From Aidingimonas halophila (GTDB taxonomy: Bacteria; Pseudomonadota; Gammaproteobacteria; Pseudomonadales; Halomonadaceae): a stretch of 64,000 nt of DNA. The notes under the pieces are model-generated. The model was not told where the DNA came from. It saw nothing but the letters and a program-made list of their open reading frames with translations, and did not search any database. Shown here in pieces: positions 15,216-22,833 of this stretch. The position numbers and the translations under genes were made by a program. How positions within the stretch are numbered: position 1 is the stretch's first letter; each line of letters opens with the position of its first letter. Location: the NCBI RefSeq assembly GCF_900106955.1, contig NZ_FNNI01000006.1, positions 124,001 through 188,000 on the forward strand, in the 5' to 3' direction.

Positions 15216-15923
15216 ATGACAGCACTTTCTCTTTGCATCATCGAAAATGGCCTGGTGCCCGACGATCTGAAACCGCAATTCGGTTCCTACCCGGACATGA
15301 TCCGGCAGTGGCTGGCACCGAGCCTGCCTGAAGCCAGTTTCGCGGAGTGCTCTCCCGTATCCGGAGAAGCGATGCCCGCTGCGGACGCTTACGACGGCTA
15401 TCTCCTGACGGGATCGCGCCACAGCAGTTACGAAGACGGTGACTGGATTCGCGATATCCGGCAGTTCCTGCGCCAGGCCATCGATCTCAAGCGCCCGGTC
15501 TTCGGCATCTGTTTCGGCCACCAGATCATGGCGGACGCCTTTGGCGGCCAGACCACCAAAGCGGACAACGGCTGGGGTGTCGGCGCCCAGGAATATACCG
15601 CCTCTCTGGGGATGCCCGATGACAAGGCGGGTTTCTTCGTCTTTCACCAGGATCAGGTCACTTCCGTGCCTCCGGCGGCGAAGGTGATCGGTGGCTCAGC
15701 CCACTGCCCCAACGGCGTTCTTGAATACAGTTTTCCCGCGCTTTCCGTGCAATTCCATCCGGAATTTACCTCGGAATACGTTGAGGCGCTCGCCAACAAG
15801 TACGGGGGGGATGTCATTCCCTCCGACACGAGTCAAGCCGCCATCGCCAGCCTGCAGGACGTTGCGGTGGACAATACCCGGCTCGCCGACGACGTCGCCG
15901 CCTTCTTCCGCCGATGGACGTAA
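15216..15923 (+). CDS. Class I glutamine-amidotransferase-fold protein
   Basis: A 235-residue stand-alone GATase1 protein. Cys99 in GICFGHQ and His181/Glu183 in VQFHPEF form the triad; YLLTGSRHSSYEDGDW and VFHQDQV are typical of the GMP-synthase-like YfeJ group. Members of this group act as gamma-glutamyl hydrolases or remain unassigned. It is the last rightward gene of the P450 cluster, separated from the reductase by a REP doublet, so it may be transcribed with the cluster or on its own. It converges on the secretion operon. Confidence 0.75.
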   Translation: MTALSLCIIENGLVPDDLKPQFGSYPDMIRQWLAPSLPEASFAECSPVSGEAMPAADAYDGYLLTGSRHSSYEDGDWIRDIRQFLRQAIDLKRPVFGICFGHQIMADAFGGQTTKADNGWGVGAQEYTASLGMPDDKAGFFVFHQDQVTSVPPAAKVIGGSAHCPNGVLEYSFPALSVQFHPEFTSEYVEALANKYGGDVIPSDTSQAAIASLQDVAVDNTRLADDVAAFFRRWT

Positions 15924-15950
15924 GGCACCACCGCCAGGACGCCTGACAGC

Positions 15951-16041
15951 GCCATCGCGACTGATGTCGCGCCTGCACCACCCCGTGCCATCAGGAGGGG
16001 GCAGTTACGGAGTTTGCAGGCGCGGTTTCACCCGCGATCGG
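15951..16041. repeat. REP doublet at the convergent junction
   Basis: Left arm GCCATCGCGACTGATGTCGC then GCCTGCACC; right arm TTGCAGGCGCGGTTTCACCCGCGATCGG in outline. It lies between two convergent genes and its right arm contains the stop codon of the adaptor gene read on the minus strand. Its two hairpins may serve as the end of both transcripts; no U-tract is present. It accounts for most of the 15924-16027 gap. Confidence 0.72.
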
Positions 16042-16768
16042 CAATACGGCAGTTGATGCCGGCGGGGTATTGGCCGTCGGGGTTGGGCAGCGCCAGGCGG
16101 ATACCGAAGGTGCCGCTCGAAGGATCGATGACGCTGTCGATGCGGTCGATCTCGGCGGTGACGGTGTCGTCGACGGGCGCTTCCAGACGAATATCGAGAG
16201 TATCGCCGATCTCGTATTGTCCGTAGGCTTCCAGTGGCATGACGAGGTCGATGCGTAACGGATCGAGTTGGACGAGTTCGAGGATGGGGGTATTGTCGAT
16301 GAATTCGCCTTCTTCGCTTTCCAGGCTGGCGATGACCCCATCAAATGGGGCGTTGCCGACCATTTCGCCAAGCTGCGCCTCGGCTTGGTTGGCCTGTAGG
16401 CTGGCTAACGATAGCTCGGTGTCGATTTCGTCCTGCTCACTTTCGCTGAGCATGCCTTTTTCGATCAGCCGCCGGTTACGTTCCAAGGTGCGAGCCGCGT
16501 AGCGTTCACGAGCACGTTCGAGTTCGAGGCTGGCCGCTTCGACCTCGCGTTTCAGGGTGAACAACGTCTCCCCTTCTTCGACCCGATCGCCACTATCGAC
16601 ACGAATTTCATCGATCATCCCCGGGACCTGGCTGGACATGGTGGAACTGCGTCCCGGGTCGACGAGGCAACTGGTGGCGTCGACATGGCCATTTTCCTGG
16701 GCCATGGATAGTGTCGGGATGCCGAGCAGGATCGATACGATCAGCAAGCGGTGTGAACGATACAGCAT
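16028..16768 (-). CDS. Small HlyD/RND-type periplasmic adaptor
   Basis: A 246-residue exported protein. The N-terminus is a Sec signal (LLIVSILLGIPTLSMA, cleavage likely after SMA). The barrel-sandwich (lipoyl) hybrid is split as usual (MIDEIRVDSGDRVEEGETLFTLK and NAPFDGVIASLESEEGEFI) by a helical hairpin of about 60 residues, and a beta-barrel domain follows. It is shorter than normal adaptors (350-400 aa) and lacks a membrane-proximal domain; the last residues and stop lie in a REP element. It is the last gene of the giant-protein operon, separated from the SecA-like gene by 84 bp holding a REP half-element. It probably bridges inner-membrane parts to the TolC-type channel. Confidence 0.78.
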   Translation of the reverse strand: MLYRSHRLLIVSILLGIPTLSMAQENGHVDATSCLVDPGRSSTMSSQVPGMIDEIRVDSGDRVEEGETLFTLKREVEAASLELERARERYAARTLERNRRLIEKGMLSESEQDEIDTELSLASLQANQAEAQLGEMVGNAPFDGVIASLESEEGEFIDNTPILELVQLDPLRIDLVMPLEAYGQYEIGDTLDIRLEAPVDDTVTAEIDRIDSVIDPSSGTFGIRLALPNPDGQYPAGINCRIADRG

Positions 16769-16810
16769 GGTAACTACCTTTCCATTATTGAATAACCTGG
16801 CCGGCTCTTG

Positions 16811-16840
16811 GCCGCCATCGCGACTGACGTCGTTCCTACG
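16811..16840. repeat. REP half-element inside the secretion operon
   Basis: GCCGCCATCGCGACTGACGT then CGTTCCTACG: a left arm with stem CGAC-TGAC-GTCG. It lies between the SecA-like and small adaptor genes, where it could reduce expression of the distal gene or protect the upstream mRNA end. Confidence 0.65.
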
Positions 16841-16852
16841 ATCCTATCCTAT

Positions 16853-18817
16853 TTACTCGCCCCGCCCGCTGAATCCGAGCTGGTCGGCTTCGTTCCAGTC
16901 GGCATCGAGGAGCCGGGCGCGTTCGCGGGCATGGCGTTTCTCGCGCTCATGCTGGGCGCGTTTCAGGCGTTGATGCAACACGCCCACATGACGTTGCCAT
17001 CCACGCAGTTCGTCGAGCAGCGGTTCACTTTCGCATACGGCCCACTCGACACTGCCGGGATCGCCCTGTCGGGCACAGCGGCCGGCGATCTGGCGGTCGA
17101 CCCGGGAGGCATCGTGCAGCCCGGCGATGATGACGTGCAGGCCGCCGGCGTCACGGGCGGCGGTTTCCAGGGCGATATCGGTGCCCCGCCCCGCCATGCT
17201 GGTGGCGACGGTAATGGCACCGCGACGGCCGGCGGCGGCGACGACCTTTGCCTCTTCGGCATCCTGTCGGGCGTTGAGAACCGCATGGTCGTGCCCCCGT
17301 TCGCCGAGCGCCAGCGACAGCGCTTCGGAATCCGCCAGGCTGACAGTGGCAATGAGCACCGGACGCCCCTGCGCCGACAATTCACCGGCCCGCCGTGCAA
17401 TCCAGTCCCAACGTTCATTGGGGGTATTGAATGTCGTTACGCCCCAGTCACGACGCTGCGAGGGCTTGTGCGGGGGAATGGCGACCACGCGCAGCCGATA
17501 GGTCCGCCACAGTTCGTGGCGCACTTCATCGGCGGTTCCCGTCATCCCCGCGAGATGCTGATAGCGACGGAAGAAGCGTTGATAGGTCAGCCGGGCCAGC
17601 GTGCGGTTGGGGTCGCTGGGCTCGCAGCCTTCGAGCCGCTCGATCATCTGCTGCAGCCCTTGCTCCCAGCGTCGGTCGGCCAGCACCCGGCCACTGTGCT
17701 CGTCGATGATCTGCACCTGGCCGTCGCGAACCAGATAGTGGCGGTCACGCTGGAACTGATGGCGCGCCACCAGCGCTTGTTGAAGCAGCCATTCGCGTCG
17801 CGCCCGTCCCAGCCAGGCACTCTGGTTGCCACGGGCTTCCAGTCGCCGTTCAGCCTGCTCGGCCAGGACTTGCCTGCCCGCCTCGGTGAGATGAAGCTGG
17901 CTTTTCTCACGAACGAAGTGCTCGTCTTCCCGGAACTGGCCGGCCAGTGCCAGCACGTCATCGATCAGGGCGATATCCACGGGATCGTTGCTGTCGCGAC
18001 CGGAGAGAATCAACGGTGTACGGGCCTCGTCGAGCATCACGCTGTCGGCTTCGTCGACGATGGCGAAATGCAACCCGCGCAACAGGAGTCGCCGATCATC
18101 GAGCGATCCCTTGAGACGGGCCGCATGGGCCAGCAGCGGCGTGCGGTCGTGACTGAGTTCCCGCCCGTCGCGCAGATAGTCGAAGACCAGTTCCTTGTTG
18201 GTACAGTAGGTCACATCGGCCCGGTAGGCCGTGCGGCGCTGATCGGGACTCATCTCATGAACGATGGCTCCCACATTGAGTCCGAGACGCCGATACACCG
18301 GCTGCATCGCTTCGGCGTCGCGGGCCGCCAGGTAATCGTTGACCGTGATCACGTGGACCGGCACGCCGGTCAGAGCGGCCGTGGCAGCGGGCAGTGTGGC
18401 GGTCAACGTCTTGCCTTCGCCGGTCGGCATTTCGGCGATGCGTCCTTCCAGCAGGGCCAGCCCACCCATCAGTTGCACGTCGTGGTGCGCCATGCCCAGC
18501 TCCCGCCAGGCGACTTCACGTACCGTGGCGAATGTCTCGCAACGTAGCCGGGGCGTCAGCCCATCGGCCAAAAGGCGTCGGCGCAGCGAGAGAATGTGGT
18601 CGTTCAGGGCCACATCATCGAGCATTGCCAGCCGCCCGGCATGACGGTGAATCGCCGGCAGGGCGGCACGTAGCCGCCAGCGCTGGAAGCGATCCGGCAA
18701 ATGCAACGGGGCACGCACCCAGCGCCATAACCGCTCCAAGGTCGTCGGTGGATCGATATGGCGCTCGGGACGGTCGAGGGCATCGACAGGTGTGCGGGGA
18801 ATCGAGGAAACAGCCAT
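16853..18817 (-). CDS. Shortened SecA-like accessory translocation ATPase
   Basis: A 654-residue SecA homologue (housekeeping SecA is about 850-900). Motor motifs are intact: Walker A MPTGEGKT (130-137), VDEAD (254-258) with DEARTPLI following, HLAGMTGTA (421-429), ATSMAGRGTDIAL (538-550) and DRQIAGRCARQGDPGS (574-589). The preprotein-crosslinking region between about 215 and 360 is present but compact. The protein stops soon after NBD2, so most of the helical wing/scaffold and the zinc-binding C-terminal linker are missing. Such a minimal motor beside adaptor and M50 genes suggests a dedicated ATPase for export of the giant protein, not general Sec work. It begins 2 bp after the M50-fusion gene. 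Confidence 0.88.
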   Translation of the reverse strand: MAVSSIPRTPVDALDRPERHIDPPTTLERLWRWVRAPLHLPDRFQRWRLRAALPAIHRHAGRLAMLDDVALNDHILSLRRRLLADGLTPRLRCETFATVREVAWRELGMAHHDVQLMGGLALLEGRIAEMPTGEGKTLTATLPAATAALTGVPVHVITVNDYLAARDAEAMQPVYRRLGLNVGAIVHEMSPDQRRTAYRADVTYCTNKELVFDYLRDGRELSHDRTPLLAHAARLKGSLDDRRLLLRGLHFAIVDEADSVMLDEARTPLILSGRDSNDPVDIALIDDVLALAGQFREDEHFVREKSQLHLTEAGRQVLAEQAERRLEARGNQSAWLGRARREWLLQQALVARHQFQRDRHYLVRDGQVQIIDEHSGRVLADRRWEQGLQQMIERLEGCEPSDPNRTLARLTYQRFFRRYQHLAGMTGTADEVRHELWRTYRLRVVAIPPHKPSQRRDWGVTTFNTPNERWDWIARRAGELSAQGRPVLIATVSLADSEALSLALGERGHDHAVLNARQDAEEAKVVAAAGRRGAITVATSMAGRGTDIALETAARDAGGLHVIIAGLHDASRVDRQIAGRCARQGDPGSVEWAVCESEPLLDELRGWQRHVGVLHQRLKRAQHEREKRHARERARLLDADWNEADQLGFSGRGE

Positions 18818-18819
18818 GG

Positions 18820-20970
18820 CTATCTGTCGAACAGCGAAAGGAAATTACGCCGGATATCCCGCCACCAGCGATAGCCGATGGGCTCCGGCGGGTGCTCGAT
18901 CCGCACATGCACGCGTCCATCCAGTGATAGTGGCAGGTCGCTGTCGATCAAGCCCCGGGCATCGAAATCGGCCAGGTAATGGCGGCGAAAGGCGGTCAAC
19001 GGCTCGTCGGCTTCCGGATCCAGCGCGATATCGCCTCCCCCTTGCTGGGTCAGGGTTTCGCTGGGGATGTCGTGGGTGGCCCGAGGCGATAGCCACTCCA
19101 CCGATGAGTCGATTCTGCTGTCGTGCCCCGGTAGACGCAAGCTGACATCCTCTACCGCCTGGCTGACCTCGTCACGCCGATGGGCCGGAAGCATGGCGCG
19201 AATACGCAGATCGTCATCGCGCACGACGACCGCGACGGATTCGCCACGCTGCAAATGCTGCCCCAGTGGCGGTCGACCTTCCGGCATCACCACCCGCCCA
19301 TCACGGGGGCTGGTCACCAGGGTCGCAGCGGCACGCAGACGCGCATCCGCCAGGCGCTGTTCCACCAATTCGAGATTTTCGCGTTCCATGGCGATATCCT
19401 GCGCTTCGCGCACACTGGCTTGCAGACGCAGTTCGGCTTCGCGGCGATGCGCTTCGAGGCGACTGACCTCAGACGCCAGTTCCGGTGCATCGAGCCGCAT
19501 CAGTGGGTCGCCTCGCGAGACGGATTCACCGTCCTCGACGAGGATCTCGCTGAGTTCTCCGGCCGCGCCGAGACGCACGTGGGTCGGTTCACCGCTGTCG
19601 ATGACACCCTGCACGACAGTGGCATAGGGCACGGGAACCGCGAACAACAGCACGCCGAGCGTGCCGAGCACACCCAGCAACCAGGCCCAGGCACGATGAC
19701 GCGAGCCTTCCAGACGGGATTCGACGGTCATGGTCTTTAGCAGTTTCAGCGTGGGCAGGATCAGCGTCATGAAAACCGACCAGAGGGCCAACAAGACGCC
19801 GACGAACAGGTATCGGGTGGCGACGAAGACCGCAATAGCGACCATCAATACCAGCCGGTAGGCGAAGGAAGCGACTGAATAGCCGACCAGCCAGCAGGCC
19901 TCGCGGTTGGAACCGGCTTGACCCGTGACGTCACGACGTCCCAGCAGATACCGTTTGATGGCGTAGCCGAGCTGCTGATTCGCCCGTGAGCCGAGGTTGG
20001 GAATTTCCAGCCAGTCGGCGAGGACATAATAGGCATCGAAACGCAGCAGCGGGTTGCCGTTGAACAACAGCGTCGAGACACCGGCCAGCAGCATCACGTT
20101 GAACATCAACGCACGCAGGACGCCCGGTTCGGCCATCGCCCACACCAGCATCGCCAACGCCGCCAGAAAGAGTTCCACCAGGATACCGGCAGCGCCGACC
20201 AGCATGCGTTTGCCCTTGTCCGGGCAGGCCGCAGCGGCAGTAGCATCCACGTAGGGGACGGGAAAGAATACCAGCAACATGATACCGATTTCGTGGACTT
20301 CGCCGCCGGCATCCTTGGTGGTCCAGGCGTGGCCGAGCTCGTGCAACGACTTGATCAGCGGATAGACCAGCGCCATCAGCAACAGGTTGTCGATGCCCAG
20401 CACGCGGTCAGCCAGATTGTGGGTCAATCCTTGCCAATGCATGCCCGCCACGACCAGCGCCAACCCCACCGTCGCCAGCCAGATAGCCGCCCCCAAGGGA
20501 CTGATGAACGGTCTGACCAGCGGATACGTCGCCGCCACGAACCGTTCGGGGTCAAGCAGCGGAATGCGGATACCCAACGGCGAGCGGATCAATTGCTGCC
20601 ATTTGCCGCGCTGGTGTTTTCGCTGGCGACGCGACAGTTCATCGATGTCGATATCGCCATGGCCGGCCAGCACATTGGCGTTGTGGAGTCGCCCGACCAG
20701 GCCGATCAGTTCCTGCTGAGTGGGCATGGCATCGCCCAACGTGCGGCTGACCTGCTCCCATATCTCACCCAGCGTCCGTCGACCATCCAGTCGCCCGATG
20801 ATCTGATAGGCCTCGGGGGTGAAGCGATGTACCTGACCGGTGAGCGTATCGTGCAACACGTACCAGGGCTCGCCACGATATTCATGGCGATGCAGGCTGG
20901 CATGGCGTCGCAGCCGCAACCGGAGATCGGCCACCCGATGCCAGTGCTGGCTATAGAGCGCGCCGGCCAT
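18820..20970 (-). CDS. PqqD/RRE-like - M50 peptidase - HlyD fusion
   Basis: A 716-residue inner-membrane protein in three parts. Residues about 30-103 (YRGEPWYVLHDTLTGQVHRF, then AYQIIGRLDGRRTLGEIW) match the PqqD-like fold, the RiPP recognition element that binds leader peptides. Residues about 150-440 form a multi-helix M50 (site-2 protease) domain with HELGH at 210-214 and NPLLRFDAYY at 306-315, where Asp is the expected third zinc ligand and Gly of the usual FDGYY is Ala. Residues 445-716 form a HlyD-type barrel-sandwich adaptor with a coiled coil. This domain set occurs in peptide-export loci. Here it probably recognises and passes on, or clips, the N-terminal leader of the giant protein. 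The gap to the preceding gene is 3 bp. Confidence 0.82.
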   Translation of the reverse strand: MAGALYSQHWHRVADLRLRLRRHASLHRHEYRGEPWYVLHDTLTGQVHRFTPEAYQIIGRLDGRRTLGEIWEQVSRTLGDAMPTQQELIGLVGRLHNANVLAGHGDIDIDELSRRQRKHQRGKWQQLIRSPLGIRIPLLDPERFVAATYPLVRPFISPLGAAIWLATVGLALVVAGMHWQGLTHNLADRVLGIDNLLLMALVYPLIKSLHELGHAWTTKDAGGEVHEIGIMLLVFFPVPYVDATAAAACPDKGKRMLVGAAGILVELFLAALAMLVWAMAEPGVLRALMFNVMLLAGVSTLLFNGNPLLRFDAYYVLADWLEIPNLGSRANQQLGYAIKRYLLGRRDVTGQAGSNREACWLVGYSVASFAYRLVLMVAIAVFVATRYLFVGVLLALWSVFMTLILPTLKLLKTMTVESRLEGSRHRAWAWLLGVLGTLGVLLFAVPVPYATVVQGVIDSGEPTHVRLGAAGELSEILVEDGESVSRGDPLMRLDAPELASEVSRLEAHRREAELRLQASVREAQDIAMERENLELVEQRLADARLRAAATLVTSPRDGRVVMPEGRPPLGQHLQRGESVAVVVRDDDLRIRAMLPAHRRDEVSQAVEDVSLRLPGHDSRIDSSVEWLSPRATHDIPSETLTQQGGGDIALDPEADEPLTAFRRHYLADFDARGLIDSDLPLSLDGRVHVRIEHPPEPIGYRWWRDIRRNFLSLFDR

Positions 20971-20973
20971 GGT

Positions 20974-22833
20974 TCAGCCCCACCATTGCCAGACATTGAG
21001 GCGCAGCCAGTCGACGAGTTCGCGGGTCCATATGCTGACCAGTCGGTCTTCCCCCAGTTCGATCTTGCCGACCCCTTCCATCCCGGGGCGTAGTCCGGCC
21101 GGCGCTTCCTCGAGTTCCGCTTCGACGATGAACCGGTTGCTGCCTTCCTGACTGCGGGTTTCCGGCGTAAGACGAGTCACCTCGAAGTCGAGCGGCGTAT
21201 CGGTCATGGCGGATAGTATCAGCTCGCCCTGCTGCCCCGGAGAGATATCATCGATGCGCGCTTCATCCACCGCCAGTTCCAGGCGGTAGTCCCCCTCCGG
21301 CGCCACCCGGAACAACTCTTCGCCCCCTTCGACGGCACTGCCCAGGCGCTGGGTCAAATCACCGCTGACCACGACACCATCATAGGGAGCCCGTAGATTG
21401 GCACGATCCAGTCGTGACTGGACCAATTGCAACTCTGCCTCGGCCTGGTCACGCTGGGCATCGACGACATTGAGCGAGGCGCGCTCGCCTTCGGCACGCA
21501 GCTCCTGGGCCTCGCTGGACAGCTTGGCCAGCTCACTCTGCGATTCCAGTTGCTGCAGACGAAGGTCGCGGGTATCCATGGTGGCGAGAACATCTCCCTC
21601 TTCCACCCGATCACCGGCACGTACCCGGGCATCGTCGATATACCCCTGGAAGGGCGCAGCGATCACCCGCTGCACATCGCTTCTGAGCGTCGCATCGGCG
21701 GACTGATGATCGGTACCGGTGGCGAAGTACGCAAATGCCGCCACCGCCACCAGAACGATCGCGGTCAACTTGTAACCGAGATGCCCGGCCCCCAGCAGCC
21801 GGCCACTCTGCTCCCCCATCGCCGCTATCGCCTTGAGCGGCAGCGGGCGGTCATTACGGCGCTTCTCTTCCAGGGCGCGTGTACAGAGCGCCATGAGGCT
21901 CTGCAATGCCCCGATTTCCTCATCATCGAAGGGCTGCTCGCGCTCGATGGTCACCGCACCCCGTGGCCTGCCGTCATCCAGACACGGCACTGTCAGGGCG
22001 CATGGCACGTCGGTCATTTCGCAGAGCACGCCGTGACCGCGATTGACCGGCGCGCCCGCCTCCTGTTCGGCGCCTTCCTGGAGAGGCCAGACCACGGCCC
22101 GGCGCTGATCGAGGGCTTCATCCATGGCCGCTTCGGTCGCGCGGATGCGATTCATCTTGCGATTGAAGCGGGCACTGTGGGAGATCTGTCGCATCCGGGT
22201 ACGACTACCCCGCCGCCATCCCAGACTGACACGTTCGGCATCCAACGCCGCCGCCAGCCGGGTAGTGAGTTGCATCGCTGCGGCATCGAAGCTGGACTGT
22301 TCGAGCACCGCAGCCAACAAGGTGAGATGGTCACCGAGTCGCGACTGCCGACGCCGCGTGATGGCATGGTGGCGAGCCAGGATGTCGCGCTCGAGGCCGG
22401 CAACGGCGTCCTCGAGGTGCTGCATCAAGGGAACCAGATCGTCCTCTCGGGGCGGCTCACCGGGCGTTCCCGGACGCGTGATGCGCAGTGCGACGGCACC
22501 GATCAATGCGGTTTCTGCATCGTCTGACAGGTCCCGCACAGGGTAGCCAATGGCCAGTCCGCCCTGGTCCAGGGCACTGACCAGACCGCTTTCCGCTTCG
22601 CGTACCTGGTCGGCGAGGTCGAGCAGCGCCACGCCATCGGCATTGGCCGGCCATAGCGCGACCGGCAACCAGCTCGGCGACTGGCGCCATAGCACGATGC
22701 CCTCGGCGACCTCGACACCGGGATATGACGCGGCCAGACGCTCGCCATGACGCGTCAGCCACGCCTGGGTATCGACGATGTCCGCCGAGGTGGCAGCAGC
22801 CTGAGTCTCGACGTCACCGGTCGTTGACGTCAT
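20974..22833 (-). CDS. GAF domain - HlyD adaptor fusion
   Basis: A 619-residue protein. A cytoplasmic N-terminal half contains one clear GAF-like domain (about 166-322, ending CLDDGRPRGAVTIEREQPFDDEEIGALQSLMAL) and a less clear similar region before it. One membrane helix follows (KLTAIVLVAVAAFAYFATG, about 355-373). The periplasmic half is an HlyD-type adaptor: FQGYIDDARVRAGDRVEEGD and APYDGVVVSGDLTQRLGS flank a helical hairpin, then a beta-barrel region. Adaptor plus GAF suggests export gated by a cytoplasmic ligand, possibly a nucleotide or redox signal. Its ATG overlaps the stop of the giant gene (ATGA), so both are translationally coupled. Confidence 0.82.
   Translation of the reverse strand: MTSTTGDVETQAAATSADIVDTQAWLTRHGERLAASYPGVEVAEGIVLWRQSPSWLPVALWPANADGVALLDLADQVREAESGLVSALDQGGLAIGYPVRDLSDDAETALIGAVALRITRPGTPGEPPREDDLVPLMQHLEDAVAGLERDILARHHAITRRRQSRLGDHLTLLAAVLEQSSFDAAAMQLTTRLAAALDAERVSLGWRRGSRTRMRQISHSARFNRKMNRIRATEAAMDEALDQRRAVVWPLQEGAEQEAGAPVNRGHGVLCEMTDVPCALTVPCLDDGRPRGAVTIEREQPFDDEEIGALQSLMALCTRALEEKRRNDRPLPLKAIAAMGEQSGRLLGAGHLGYKLTAIVLVAVAAFAYFATGTDHQSADATLRSDVQRVIAAPFQGYIDDARVRAGDRVEEGDVLATMDTRDLRLQQLESQSELAKLSSEAQELRAEGERASLNVVDAQRDQAEAELQLVQSRLDRANLRAPYDGVVVSGDLTQRLGSAVEGGEELFRVAPEGDYRLELAVDEARIDDISPGQQGELILSAMTDTPLDFEVTRLTPETRSQEGSNRFIVEAELEEAPAGLRPGMEGVGKIELGEDRLVSIWTRELVDWLRLNVWQWWG

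Noticed and set aside
3111-16041. CRISPR-like array from recurring palindromes
   Set aside because: Copies are dispersed between genes in various forms, without regular spacers or cas genes; they are REP-type elements.
16808-18547. Rightward open frame of 579 codons opposite the SecA-like gene
   Set aside because: The opposite strand encodes an intact SecA motor.
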